A program made the position numbers and the translations under genes. Shown here in pieces: positions 24,202-36,050 of a stretch of DNA of 64,000 nucleotides. The notes under the pieces were generated by a model. The model was not told the origin of the DNA and did no database searches. It worked only from the letters and a program-made list of their open reading frames with translations. Source of the DNA: Diphasiastrum complanatum (lineage: Eukaryota > Streptophyta > Lycopodiopsida > Lycopodiales > Lycopodiaceae); contig CM055100.1 in the NCBI GenBank assembly GCA_029204225.1, positions 54,185,711 to 54,249,710 of the forward strand, in the 5' to 3' direction. The first letter of the stretch is position 1. Each line of letters opens with the position of its first letter.

Positions 24202-25178
24202 AGCCAGCAGGCAGCAGGGGGATGTCAACAAGATCAAGGGTCCGAAGGCCAGGACCAAGGGCAGACGGATACGGCTTCTAAGACGCGAGACCAAGGCCAA
24301 GGCGCAACTACCAGCCAAAGCCAAGCCACATCATGCAGAGGTTCACGCACGATATCTGCCAGTTGGGCCTTCCGAAGACCAAAGTCCGTGGAGGAGAAAA
24401 TCAACGAATTTCTATCAAAGTATCTCCACGAGTCATTAAGAGGCGGCTAGCAGATATCGTTTTGTGCTCAGACAATCAAGAGCAACGAACTGCATGTATT
24501 ACCCGCCCTCCAACCACAACCAGAGTGGCGTCAGTAGTTGTTCGAAAGAGACCCTGCATCATTAGGACCTATGTGACAAGTCCACAACAATTATGGGTGA
24601 ACGCGCACTTCCTGCCATGTCCATGAAGATCCAAATGGGCGGAATGCGGCACCCCTTTGGACAAGATCACACTGCAGAATTTTAATTGGCCAATAATACC
24701 ATCAGAATATGGGTGGACTATGGATGTAGACGCTAGAAGGGCTTTCACTGCATTCGCCAACCAATATATCAATTGCCCTTATCCAACAGTCCGCGCAGCA
24801 GCCACTTACGCCCGGAACTTGGAACATCTAATGGGGATCGAAACTAAATGGGACAATTTTTTCCCATCCATATTCTTTGATGTTAATAAGGTGTTACCTT
24901 CAGACAAAATCAAAGATCAGCTGCCAATAGCTCGTGTCTATTACCGAGCTGCGCTTTAGGGTGATCCATGGACACGCCGATTCCAAACATGGGTCGACCA
25001 AGATTGGCTGCGGGGGGCCCACAAGTCTCTTCACATGCCAAAGGACTTGAAGAAATTGGACCGCCTCAACTTTATGGAGGACGTCACCACCTACCTTATC
25101 CAGCAAAGGCGGGCGAAGAAAACGCTCTACTGAACCGGCAGAGTGCCGAGGGACCGGCACTACTTTAGGCCGTGGGTC
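24202..25178 (+). pseudogene. Unrecognised element ORF, downstream part
   Basis: The frame of the coiled coil continues past its stop with a Gln/Gly/Ser-rich linker (about 24202-24370), then SVEEKINEFLSKYLHESLRG and LPALQPQPEW, broken by stops at about 24448, 24532 and 24571. After a frame change near 24640 a better-conserved frame runs 24657-24959 (DKITLQNFNWPIIPSEYGWT, RRAFTAFANQYINCPYPTVR, RNLEHLMGIETKWDNFFPS). After another stop it continues to about 25160 with WVDQDWLRGAHKSLHMPKDL. Together with the coiled coil this looks like one decayed ~500-residue protein of a repeat family directly upstream of a candidate LTR. I do not recognise the family. Confidence 0.45.
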
Positions 25179-26030
25179 CTGTTGGGGGTATTCCCAACAA
25201 AGTGTAAATAAATAAAATCATCCAATAGAATGTGTTGCGAGGGCATGGAATCCTGCGCGCGTAAACCCATGGCCCAATGAGCACGCAAGTAAAGTTGTAA
25301 TTAAAATAAACTTGACTTGGGCTTTGGAATTAAAATAAAACTAGAGGCCCAAAGTCATTTTTAAACTTAGAGATTACTTTTTAGAGTTGGGTCCAAATTG
25401 GGACTCACATGATCTTGTGATTACCAATGTACTTTTTGTGGACCCTTGGATCAAGATGGGTCCAAGTTGAATGGACAGGATCATTGTGAATATTAGCCAA
25501 TAGGATTGAGGGGCAAGGGCCTTTCCCATTTTATAAAATGGCACCATTTGTACACTATTTTCATGCTTAATGAGAAGGAGGAAACTCTACTAATTTTGGA
25601 AGAGAAGCATCCTCATTTGCAATTCAATGCTTGCTATTGCTCTTGTTGTTTTCAACTGCTTTCAAGTTCATGCTTTTTGGTTTCAATAGTTTATGTTTCT
25701 CCATTAGCAAGTATAATGTGCATTTGAGCTAACCTCCACCCTCTCTTTATCTCTCTCTTCTATCTTCTTTTCCCTCCATCTTTTCTAATCATCCCCTTCC
25801 TTTCACCTACAATCATGATGAATGTTAGTGTAGAGGAGTAGAGTTAAGGGAGAATAGTGTTAGTGGTGAGTAGAGTTAAGGGAGAGTAGTGTTAGTGGTG
25901 AGTAGAGCTAAGGGAGAAAGTAGGAAACTAACTAAAAATAGCATCTATGCAAACTTAGGTACCTATCCAGTGATCTAACCCTTGTTGATAGGCGGGAGGG
26001 CTATACTACGCAAGATCTTCGACCCTATAC
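25179..26030 (+). mobile_element. Candidate LTR with internal short tandem repeat
   Basis: The sequence starting TGTTGGGGGTATTCCCAACA has the inverted terminal look of a plant LTR and follows the element-like ORF immediately. A TTTTATAAAA tract near 25530 could be its TATA region. About 31-32-nt units containing AGTAGAG(T/C)TAAGGGAG repeat three times at about 25838-25918. The 3' edge is not defined and no second LTR was found, so the assignment is tentative. Confidence 0.4.
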
Positions 26031-26862
26031 TCTTTTGAATTCAACTCTGATTGTTCCTTCACCTTTGATTGAATGTGATGAGTTGTCTCCAAGTTGCACA
26101 ACTCGAGAGTGGGTGAATGACTTATAGTCTTTGAGCTAGTCGCGATGGTGAGTCATGTGTTGAGTTGCATACCAGAAATCGAAATCCTATTGTTCTCCAA
26201 CTTTGGTCATGAAAGCTGCTTCATTTTCTTCTTGTTGCTGATTTGAGTGACTGTTGTAGCACTATGTGCTTGTTGTTGGAACTGTTTCTTCATTTCGTTG
26301 TTGTATTTCAAAGTTTGGCAGTCCTTGATGTCATGGCCAGTCCTCTTACAGTATCTGCCGAAAAGTTTCTACACTAGTTGAAATGATAAAGAGCTTGAAT
26401 TTGATCCTGAACCAAAATTTGGTCCAGACTGCATGTTGCTCTTCTCATCATTGACTTTGTAGATCTCTTGGATCTAAACTTCTGATTTTTCGAATATAGA
26501 GCTTAAGGATCCAATCCTGAGTCTGAGGAGGATGCTAATCTTCTGATCGCCTCTTGTAGAAGTAGCGATATTACTCTTAATAGAGTGAGGTGCTCCTGGG
26601 TAGAAATTGCCATTACCCAATTTTCGTAGGCTTCAAGTATACCGAATAATAGAGTCATGAGTGCATCAGAATCTTCTATGACTGAGTCAGTTGCAGTCAT
26701 CTGCTCCATAACATTTTTGAAGGTGTTGAGATGACTCGAAACACTATCTGCATCAGACATTCTGAGGGTGAAGAATTTCTTCCTCAAATGAAGCTTGAAA
26801 GTAACGTCTCTGATGTCGTAGAGAGTTGCTAGGATGTTCCATGCTAAATATCTATCAATCAA
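26030..26862 (-). pseudogene. Copia Gag (C-terminal half), zinc knuckle and protease remnant
   Basis: The minus-strand frame 26862-26503 begins with AWNILATLYDIRDVT and continues LHLRKKFFTLRMSDADS, VMEQMTATDSVIEDSDALMT and LLLQEAIRRLASSSDSG, the C-terminal half of a copia Gag. A zinc knuckle follows at about 26390-26340 (YCKRTGHDIKDC, first Cys lost). The start of the protease lies at about 26225-26035: AAFMTKVGEQ, then a damaged ATQHMTHH and VVQLGDNSSHSIKGEGTIR. The active-site DSG of the family's DSGATQHMT signature is gone. Several stops lie between blocks. The missing N-terminal half of Gag is found on the opposite strand at 28728-28985, ending where this piece begins. Confidence 0.85.
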
Positions 26863-26925
26863 TCAACTAATTAAATATTAGATCAACTAATTGAATATTA
26901 GATCAACTAATTGAGTCTATGATCG
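26857..26925. repeat. Short tandem repeat, ~21-nt unit
   Basis: About three copies of a unit containing ATCAACTAATTGAATATTAG lie at the broken end of the minus-strand Gag. Confidence 0.8.
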
Positions 26926-27500
26926 ATCCATGTCGATCTATATTGTGTATTAAAAGACCGAGTATTAATCACTAATTATTTTGATTTCAATATTAATCAC
27001 TCAATAACTTTTCAATAATCAAATGATAGATCAATTAAGTAGCTAATTGGTTGTTTGATTTTGATTGTCTCAACAATCAATCAATCAAGTAATTGACTGA
27101 TTATTTGATTTTGATCGTTTCATCGTGAAAGAAAGACTAAGTGAGATCATCACTCATCTTGTTGGACAAGAGCTCAAAGTTAAAGCTTCGAACATTGACT
27201 ACTATTTAGGTCTTTAGATTAGTTGAGAACTATTTATGTGCGTCAAAATCAAATAGATAGACAAGAAGTTTGGATTGGCAGATAGTGATTGATTCAGTTA
27301 TCTGTTCTTCAATTCAATTATTCACTCGATAAAAATTTCCATTATCAAATGAGTGGTTGATTTTGATCATTTCTATCGAGTGATCACTCGATCATACAAA
27401 TAATTATCTTATCAATTCCAATTGAGAGTGTAGTTATGTTCTTTCGAGAAAAGGTCAATCGTGGTGGCTTGATTTGCAACTTAAACCCATCAGATGGAAA
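26926..27500. other. AT-rich spacer with ATCAAT/ATTGAT motifs
   Basis: No gene. Many short inverted and direct ATCAAT, TTGATTTTGAT and AATTGA motifs recur. The sequence could be the decayed inside of an element. Confidence 0.5.
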
Positions 27501-27539
27501 GAATCCATGGAAGTATTCAGAAAATCATTTGCGGTTGCA

Positions 27540-28117
27540 GATGCTAATATATTGGTGGATAGTGGTTCAACTCACAATTTCATTAACTCTTGTCTTGTGT
27601 AGAAACTTGGCCTGGAAACTAAAGCCAGTGATCATAAATATAAGGTATATCTAGCTTCAGGTGTGGAGTTGGAGACTTGGGATGTCAGAATTCCAAAGCT
27701 TCCAGTTTGGATTCAAGACTATAGTGAATGGTTATTTAATAAATCTTCTGATATTGATTCTTTAGAAGCATGTGCTCTCATTTCAGGAGGGTAATGAAGT
27801 ACACCTTTGTTTGGAGACATCTTCCATCTGGGATGATTTCATTTGCTAATGTAATGTATGAAGCTTATTCTTTGTTCGCCAAACCCATTTTAGATTTTTC
27901 TGAAAAGTAGTTGTGAATTGTCTAAAATTTTTAATCTAGTGGACTTAGATTAGGAAAAAATAGAAAATAATAAGATCTTAGATGAATTCAAATATGTTTT
28001 TCCAGTTGAGTTACCTCATGAAATACCAGTGTCAAGGTCGGTAGACCACAAAATTGAGTTAATTCTAGGTAGTCACCCTTGTTAGATTTCTTATGCTCAG
28101 TCTTAAACAAATTGTTC
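27540..28117 (+). pseudogene. Ty3/gypsy protease and start of reverse transcriptase
   Basis: A plus-strand frame reads NILVDSGSTHNFINSCLV, then KLGLETKASD and VYLASGVELE. This is the retroviral-type aspartic protease of Ty3/gypsy Pol with its DSG active site intact. After further decay, 27955-28080 reads ILDEFKYVFPVELPHEIPVS and VDHKIELILGSHP, the linker that leads into the gypsy reverse transcriptase. The frame then ends abruptly at about 28117, where a copia LTR appears to begin. Confidence 0.82.
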
Positions 28118-28584
28118 AAGTAATGAGCATCTTGAAAACCGAATAGACGGACGTCACCAACTTATCATCAACCCTAAAAACAGCTGGACAACCAAATATC
28201 CTAAATGCGGCTACCAAACTTGTACATATACAAAAACTGGAGTAAATAATATTTAAGGCTTATAAGATATTTGTCTCTAGACACTTGTAAACATATATAT
28301 ACTAGCTGAATCAAGCTATGTATGACTTCCTTTTCAATCAGAGTTATCTGTAGCCAGCATTATCACGCTCAACAAACTGAAGTTATTACTTCAAGCCATT
28401 GTACTCACTGTTGATATTAATCAGAGTGCAATTTTTGTCTCACTACTGTAGTGTTCATTTGCGCAATTTGTATGAATCATTCTTCTTGGATATTTCTGCT
28501 GCTAACTGTTGCATTTCCGTTCCTACACGTCTATGCTCAAGCTTCGAGCTTCCACTGCCACTATCATCTCCATGTTTTATGACA
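28118..28584 (+). mobile_element. Copia 5' LTR
   Basis: The 3' edge is secure: TTTTATGACA is followed at once by a primer-binding site. The 5' edge is inferred at TGAGCATCTTG (28118), where gypsy coding similarity ends, giving about 467 nt. A TATATATA near 28295 is a plausible LTR promoter element. Confidence 0.65.
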
Positions 28585-28596
28585 TAGTATCAGAGC
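28585..28596 (+). promoter_or_regulatory. Primer-binding site of copia element
   Basis: TAGTATCAGAGC differs by one base from the canonical initiator-tRNA PBS TGGTATCAGAGC and follows the LTR end directly. Confidence 0.85.
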
Positions 28597-28727
28597 AGAC
28601 ATTTCAGTAATCTATATTTCTACTACAGATTATCAGTCTTGTTTATATCAAGACGTCTTTATAGCAAATGCACAGCCAATAGTATATCGACAATTGTTGT
28701 TTCTACCACCGATCTCGTTCATCCATA

Positions 28728-28985
28728 ATGGATCCATCATCTAGTTCATCTCTCATTGACAAACTTGATGGAGATAACTACCATCTCTGGAAATTCAAGA
28801 TGAAGGTTATACTTCTAGCCAAAGAACCGTGGGACATCGTTGATGGCACAGAGCTCAAACCAGAAGGTAATACAACCATCATCACCAAGTCGAGACTGAG
28901 ATATGGCAAAGCATTTGCCATAATCACCCTCAACATCAAGGATACTCAGATTAGCCACATACGTGTTGCTCAGACTACAAATTCA
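28728..28985 (+). pseudogene. Copia Gag, N-terminal half
   Basis: ATG 28728 opens a frame with LIDKLDGDNYHLWKFKMKV, KEPWDIVDGTELKPEG and ITLNIKDTQISHIRVAQTT, the typical start of a plant copia Gag, 130 nt after the PBS. Similarity stops sharply at about 28982. The open frame then runs on to 29237 with unrelated sequence. The next expected block (a KEAWD..L motif) is found instead on the minus strand at 26845. Confidence 0.88.
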
Positions 28986-30840
28986 ATCTACTATCATGAC
29001 AAGGCCAATTGTTATTTTGCAACATACTTTGGGATTTCGGCCTATGTGCCTATGTGTATCAGTATCAAACTGGCCTCGTTATCTTATGCAAAATTGGCAC
29101 GATCTACTCTGTCCTCTAATCCTGTAAGCGATTTTGGTGACTTTGGCATTAGATCTGATGGATGGATCAGGTGGTTCTATCATAACTTCTTAAAGATTCC
29201 TTTTGCATTAAAGTCATTGTTAACATTTTCAAAGTGAACTTGAAGAATATTCTTATTACCATAGACATGTTGCAGGTTCTGATCTCACACAAGACCTCCA
29301 AGAATTTATGTCCAGTTTATAGGTTGAGGTTTAATCCACTCTTGACACACTAAACACCCTAATACACATGATTTCTTCCTTAGTAGGATTGGTTCAAGAT
29401 AGTCCTTTCTCCTAGGCCAACTGGGTTTTATGTGACATATCTCCTTCGTAAAGCTCGATAATTCTTCTTTGTAATTCAACTTTCAAACGTAATAGATTTC
29501 AGGTCCATAACGTACGTGATTCACTCACTTGAAGAGTTTTCTTCAAGACTCTATAGGTCTTCCTCAACTTAAGTTTTAACTACCTCTATGCAATCTAATT
29601 TCATTTGCATAGTCCATTTGGTATAGGTCGCGATCGATTGGTCTTGTATCCCTATGGTGGCCTTGACTTTATATTGATACTCTCGACTAAAGGCTGCTTC
29701 AAAGGTCCATGATTGTGTACTTAAAGCCAATATCACTTGGGCTTCATTAGGGGGTAGTGTCATAAAGCCATGGTCAGATGTACTCTCCTACTAAGAGATG
29801 AGTCATGTGCTCCCTTATGTCAAAATTCCGTGGTTTGGGCCCAACTTAATGCCTTTCGACCCTAATGTCAAGGGTAGGTCCATAATAGTGCCTGAGTTTT
29901 TGATCAACGAGTCACAAGCGTAGTTGTATAAATGATTCGTAAGTGGTTTTCAGCACTTAAGATTTTGATTCGCTTAGTATTGCATTGATAAGGTCAAATT
30001 CTCGATTGCTTTTTTCATCGTGCTCAAGGGACCGACGCAGCTTGGGTGTTAGGCGTCCGGGTGCTCGCCTTCCAAAGTCTGTATGTTTCAACGGGTGACC
30101 TTGGCGGGGTGCTCTAGGCGCGGAATTTTCATTGTATGTTGGTTCTTTCCTAGCTCGAGAGGTCTGTTTCATCCTCATTAGGTATTAAAACTGCCTCTGT
30201 ATTAAAAGGGTCGGCTAGTTCTTCATTTTTCATAACAACATGAGACGACATTCCTGAAAATAGAGATTCATTACACAAATGAACAACTTCAACAAATTCA
30301 ACTCAGTTTACGTAACAGCTTATCAACAAGTACTTGAAATTTTTGTATCAAACTCTCGTGCATTTACACTCGAAGTATCATTCCCCATACAAACACACAC
30401 GTCAAAACATCTATCTTGCAGATTAGAAGCACTGAACCAACAACATTAATGATGTAGAAACCCTTTCTAATTCAATAACGTAGAGAGATTATCAAACATC
30501 ACAGCATCATAGTAGCCTATTTTCAATGCCTCAAATGGTAAAAGCCGAAAATACCAACATGCCATACATTGACTCATTCCGACGGACAATTATTGATCAT
30601 ATTCATTGAGTACTCGAACCTGCAAAGGTAGTAAAAACCATCAATGATTCGCTTTAGGCAGACCCATTTCTCACATTGTACACACACTCAGTCTCATACA
30701 ACGATTATCAACTGTGACAACTTCCCATAAGTAAAACGTAATGGATTCTTTGTGCTGATTACGCCCAGTTTTTGGGCTTTCTAAAAAGCATAAAATGTCA
30801 ATGATTTTTTTTTTAAAAATTATAAATTTTGAAGCACATT
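28986..30840. other. No gene recognised
   Basis: Minus-strand frames at 30178-29957 and 29763-29569 have protein-like stretches but no family signature I can name. A three-fold short repeat built on CAGACTG/CAGACT lies at about 30852-30887. Confidence 0.45.
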
Positions 30841-30979
30841 CCAAACGCGCGTCAGACTGCGCATCAGACTGTGCACGTCAGACTACCACATGGCAGTTTC
30901 TCATTGGTCCAAAAAAACCACAGTGCTGATTATGCTTTGTAAATGGCATGTGAAAAAGTCAAAGACTCCATTACGCAAT

Positions 30980-31102
30980 GGAAGGAGCCGGGCACAGGCC
31001 ATTCTGCCCGGTAAGGATTTCCAAAAAAATTTGGGCGAGGCCCGCGCCCAAATTTTTTTGGAAATCCTTACCGGGCAGAATGGCCTGTGCCCGGCTCGTT
31101 CC
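30980..31102. repeat. Foldback element with 58-bp arms
   Basis: Arms 30980-31037 and 31045-31102 are reverse complements with a single mismatch near the outer end and a 7-nt loop (AGGCCCG). The arms are GC-richer than the flanks. Overlapping ORFs on both strands here are artefacts of the palindrome. It resembles a young foldback/MITE or a small-RNA precursor. No clear target duplication is visible. Confidence 0.93.
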
Positions 31103-33400
31103 ATAATAAGTACCTACCACATATAGCCACAATGCAACCACATTATCACATATGAAATCTAGCTCACAGTTAGCCATTCTACCACAAGATCATGAGAGTT
31201 GCTGATCATGAGAGTTGCTTAGAGTATCAAAAGTGATAGTACCTTAGTATTCCAAAGAAATCGGTCAATTCTTCCACAAGATGCTCTGCCTGTCACTTTC
31301 CACAGGTTCACTGGTTTCGAATCGTCGCTACTTGTTTGATTTCCGATGATTCAGAGTATATGTTGGCTCTGGTTTGTTGATGGTTGTTGCATGGCCAGTC
31401 GTGCTTCTCCTCCGACTCGCTTCTTGTTAGCTCACTGGCGGATCTACTGCTGATCAACTTCCTCTGCGGGCTGCTTTTCGGACTAGCTGCGCCTCTGATC
31501 ACCGTCGCTACTCATCATTCTACAACACATGCAGGAAAAATTACTTCTACTCAACGGATTGGTAGCTCGTACTATCTCTTAAGAAGCACTATATTATCAG
31601 GATTATTGCTCTTGCAAAACTCGTTTGTGCTTTTGTTTCTGATTTCAGGTAATGCTAACATGTCGCTGCTCTCTACAATGCCAACGGCTGCATAATGTAG
31701 GTGTGTATATCTCTTCCCCCCGGACTAATGCCTTTACGCTGGCCATGCAATGGTTGCTGAAGGATTCATGACGGGTTCAGATAGGTAGGTCTCACAATCT
31801 CTCCAAGCAGCGCGGCACTCAGATCATATGTATCTCTCATGGGATCACGTTGAAAAGGATAACTATGGTTCATGGTCCCAAAACTCTCCCTCTTAGTGGG
31901 CAACGACCAATCTAGACCTCGCACTCGTTCACCCTCAACTTTCCATACCTTGTTTACTCTGAATCAGCCGATGATCTATCCTTTAGACTTCGCATCCTTC
32001 AATGAACTCCATAGCTCGTTTTGCTCCACGGATTATCAGGTGGACATTCTGATTACATGTCAGCTCATAGGCTGGTTGCGGCTACACCAGCAGTGACTGG
32101 CAGATCCAACCTCCTTCAAAAAGTATCATGGAACTCACGGATCAACAGATCACCCTTATCAGTCCTCACGATAGTGGGGATGATGATCAAGCTCCTTTTA
32201 CAGCATTGGCAGTATAGTAGTATAACAAAGGCCTCCTCACTCCTGCACACACTTTCTACTCACAAAAGCATCATCCTCATATTCTCACATATTTCAGCAA
32301 TACATGTTAACATAATGACTCACAAAACTCTCTTTTTCTATCTGAAAAACTCCTGAACAACAGCGTAACAGTGTGGTTGGACTCTCTCCCCAGTAGCATA
32401 TCAAGATGGTAACTCACACTCTCCTTCAATCATCATTACTAGGTGGAACAACTCAGCCTCAACATTAGCAGCACAAATGGTGCCATCCTTCTCCTTCAGC
32501 ACATTAGTATAACACAGCATCATAACACAACAACAAAGTAGAGTAGCATAACAGAGAACTAATCCACTACACTCATTTTCTAACTCTGGTCTCTGACATG
32601 CAACATAACAGAGAACTAATCCACTACACTCATTTTCTTACTCTAAGGCTCTCACAAGAGCATAACTCACTCTCTTGTCTCAAGGTAATCACACACTCTC
32701 TCTTTTTCTCAAGGTTGGCTCTCAACTCAACGTTTTGATACTCTTTCATAGAGGGTGGTAGGAAGCCACCCTTCCAATAGCCATTTTGTCATTTGGGATT
32801 CCATTCTCTCTTTTCACATGTGAAAAATATAACTAGACCCATCACATCAGCCATCCTTTCTCCCTTGTATTTTCCATTGACCTATGACACTTGTGTCCAA
32901 AGCATATTTTTTTATATTTTGAGTATGATTACCAAGGTGACTTAGGCATGATGTAGACATCCAACCCCCCTTTTAACACTTGACAATGGGATGATGTCAC
33001 TCAAAGATTTTTGTGAACATAAAATTCACCCGACTCCGATTAGCTCATTAGGTCCCAACCTTAATGAAATGACTTTTACAAGGGCCATAAAAACTTTTGG
33101 GTTTTTTTTTTTTCAAGTTGGTTAGCCATGTTGGCCTCATCTGGTATTTAATTTTGCCGTTCTCATTTGCCTTGCTGCATTTTTCCTGTGACTGCATTTT
33201 TAATGCTATAATTTGCCATGTACCCACATGTTGAAAACCATTGTGCCCGTGTATTGATGTATGTCATTTGTCGATTTTTCTATCGGTAATTCAACTGATC
33301 CGTTTTTTATTCTTTAAGTTGTTGATATTGTTTCAAGTGACAAACTAGAGCAATCTTGGGAAGAACTGACCATTCCTGAAAAGCATAGAGATTTTTGTAT
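31103..33400. other. No gene recognised
   Basis: C/T-rich sequence. An imperfect tandem duplication (unit about 57 nt with CATAACAGAGAACTAATCCA) lies at about 32547-32638. A plus-strand ORF of 103 codons at 31384 has no recognisable features. Confidence 0.5.
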
Positions 33401-35019
33401 TAGTAAAAAACGTTGATAAGTACATCAAAATTTTGTTCGGCATTGCCGGTATTTTTACATCCGGGCCAATTTTAAGGCCGTAAAAGTTTTAATTAGCCAC
33501 ATTTAGGCTGGCTAGGACCAATTTCTACATGGACTGACATTTTTCTTCGGTCTTACAAAACCTAATATATATCACATATTTTCGACGATTCTTGAGACCG
33601 TAAAAAAAGATCTATCATCTATTAATAATTAACATGTCTAGCCACTTTAAGGACGAGCAAGAACTCCCTTTCGGTCTAATATTTTGCGTCCAAATTTGTA
33701 GAATTTGCGGTCATACTGAGGTTCATCAACTCATTTTGTTACTGATTTCCTTCAAAGTAACCCGATTTTTGTTGTCAAAAATTCGGCTAACAATGAATTC
33801 GGCACTTAGAGATTTGAGATGTCTGAATTATTAGCAATTAACTTGAGTAGTTGGTTTACTCCTAAATAAAGTTAATTGGTTAAGTGAACAATGTGAAGAA
33901 AATTGACCAAGGATTGTTTGTTTTATTATATATCGCTTATAAGACACATATTTTGTAAGTCACTAGAACTCATTAATATAAGTTATGTGCATAGAATATA
34001 AGAAATTCTTGGTATGAGTATTCTCAAATGGAAAATAGACTGTAAGTTATTTATTGTATCCCAGTAAGCTCGTATTGGATGACAGAGTTTAACGAGTATC
34101 AACACTTACCACTGAATTCAGTTGGAATTCAGCAAAAGTTTGTAATCTCTAGTTTTTGTTCTAGATGATTGTATAAAGTTTTAGTTGAAGATGGGTGTTA
34201 AAATGGTTCTGGTATGTTTTATGTCTTTAATTACCTTATTAATCACATAGTTGGATAACTTCTTAAATTCCAATAATTTTTCTTGAAGAAAGTTTTTTTA
34301 AAATGATTCTTATATTTTCTGAGTGGTATGTTGAACATATACTCCAGTATCTTTTAATGATTAAGTGTGGTTTTGGAATCTTGGGAATTATGATTGAAAA
34401 ATTATAAGATTCTAAATATTTATGATTGACAGATCATGAATAGATACTTAATTGTTATCATAAGATTATAAGAAAATGCGATGATTCTTATGTATATGAG
34501 TAATTTTCCATCTGTTAAATGAGTCAAGAATTTAGACCAGTTTTGTTGAAAATCTAAGTTTCTTTACTCTAGTGTCTACTTAATAACGTATGTATCTCAC
34601 ATGCATTCTCTTAAAATAAATTGTTTTTACTTGTGGAGAGATTGCTTAAATTAGTGGATAGTATTCTGCTACAGATTGTAGGCTATAAGTGCTTGTATAT
34701 GGGTTTCCACCTGGATCTCTGGTTATTTGGGAGACAGCTAAGGGAGATAGCTAGCATGAGATGCTAGAAATAGGAGCATTAAACTCAAGAGAGTATTTGT
34801 GGTACTCAAGGTTGTGTTAAAATCATTTTTTTATCTTAATGGATCTCTTAGAGATTCTGGCAGGATGGACTATTATACCTTAGTTTTTTGGATATTCTAA
34901 GTGTATTTGTACCAAGAAGCATTTATAATAGGTCTACAAGAAATTTTGGATGATTGTTTATTTTTTTATTTCCATAATAGGTGATAAATCACCCATAAGT
35001 CTATGTAAATTGAGTTTAC
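33401..35019. other. Very AT-rich stretch, probably decayed element interior
   Basis: No frames with recognisable similarity. Its position upstream of a chromovirus tail suggests eroded gypsy sequence, but nothing in it proves that. Confidence 0.35.
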
Positions 35020-35094
35020 ATGAAGGTGATATCATTGATATGGAGAGAATCAAATCCAATTGAAATAATTTTGAAAAAGGTACTTCTGAATTAT

Positions 35095-35433
35095 GATATA
35101 GTACTTCAGAGCAGAGATATGCATTTGAAAAATTGTTTTATCTCTAAGTACTTATTGATTTCTGGAGTCAGATTAAGGGTAATGATTTTTTGGATTTGTG
35201 TGAAAGATTGGTTTTTGAACTCCTTACCCATTTGGAGAATTTATCGCTTCTTGTACCTTTGGAACCATAAAGAGTACTCAGAACCAGAGATAAACAACTG
35301 AGAAATCATTCTATCTCTGAGTGCTTGATTAGGTGGAAGGGTCGAACTGAGGATGATGATTCATGGAAAAAGTTGAAAGCATAATGAAGAACTTCCCTAG
35401 GTTCCACATTTGAGGACATAAGTAGTTTAAGGG
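35095..35433 (+). pseudogene. Ty3/gypsy chromovirus C-terminus with duplicated chromodomain segment
   Basis: A plus-strand frame at about 35273-35375 reads VLRTRDKQLRNHSISECLIRW, then KGRTEDDDSWKKLK. The IRWKG..EDDSW pattern is the chromodomain-like tail of chromovirus integrases, which guides insertion to particular chromatin. A diverged second copy lies 172 nt upstream (35101-35195: VLQSRD..LKN..ISKYLLI). Stops and a shift near 35385 disable it. Confidence 0.72.
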
Positions 35434-35442
35434 GGGGGAGAA
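35430..35442 (+). promoter_or_regulatory. Polypurine tract of gypsy element
   Basis: AGGGGGGGGAGAA sits between the chromodomain tail and the LTR start, the expected place for the plus-strand primer of reverse transcription. Confidence 0.8.
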
Positions 35443-36050
35443 TGTTAGGTCCATGTTCTGTATGAAGGATTCGGAATAGTCCTTGACATAGATAATCGGT
35501 ACTCCAATATACAAGATCATTAGTTATGCCACATCATTCCAGACTAGGCCAATAATGTAATTAATAACCTTGTGAGGGCTTGGATGTTCTAATTGGACCT
35601 ACGGAGCTAGTGAATGGTGATTGATAGCTTTTGGTGCAAGAGTAGGAGGTTAAATACTTTTGGAGTGGTTTTGGGAGATCCCATAGAGAATAGGGTGTGA
35701 GAATCAACTGTCAAGGAAATGAAAGATCTGTTCCTTTGAGTAGTTCTGCAATAACATCGTGATGACTCTTGATAGACTCAATTCTGGGTGTGTCATGATG
35801 ATCATCACCCAGTTGTCATATGTAGGATCGAAGTCTGATTTCCCTCAGTGTCATGCATTGTGCATGATCACGTAGGCATGCACAAAACACAATAGAGCTA
35901 TAGAAAGAGTAGACAATCAGACAAAGCAATAAGAGAGTCAAATAGAACGTAAAGAGTGACATTACTTTGAACGCGAAAGAGAGATGATAATTGATTCAGA
36001 TTGAGGTATGAAAATAGAAGTTTGTGAATGTTGGAGCACAAAACAATTGT
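35443..36050 (+). mobile_element. Gypsy 3' LTR, start defined, end uncertain
   Basis: The LTR begins TGTTAGGTCC right after the polypurine tract. Its 3' end is not identified; the span given is a guess at typical length. Confidence 0.5.

Noticed and set aside
30890-31177. Three overlapping ORFs sharing the same residues on both strands
   Set aside because: They mirror each other because they lie in the 58-bp-arm palindrome.
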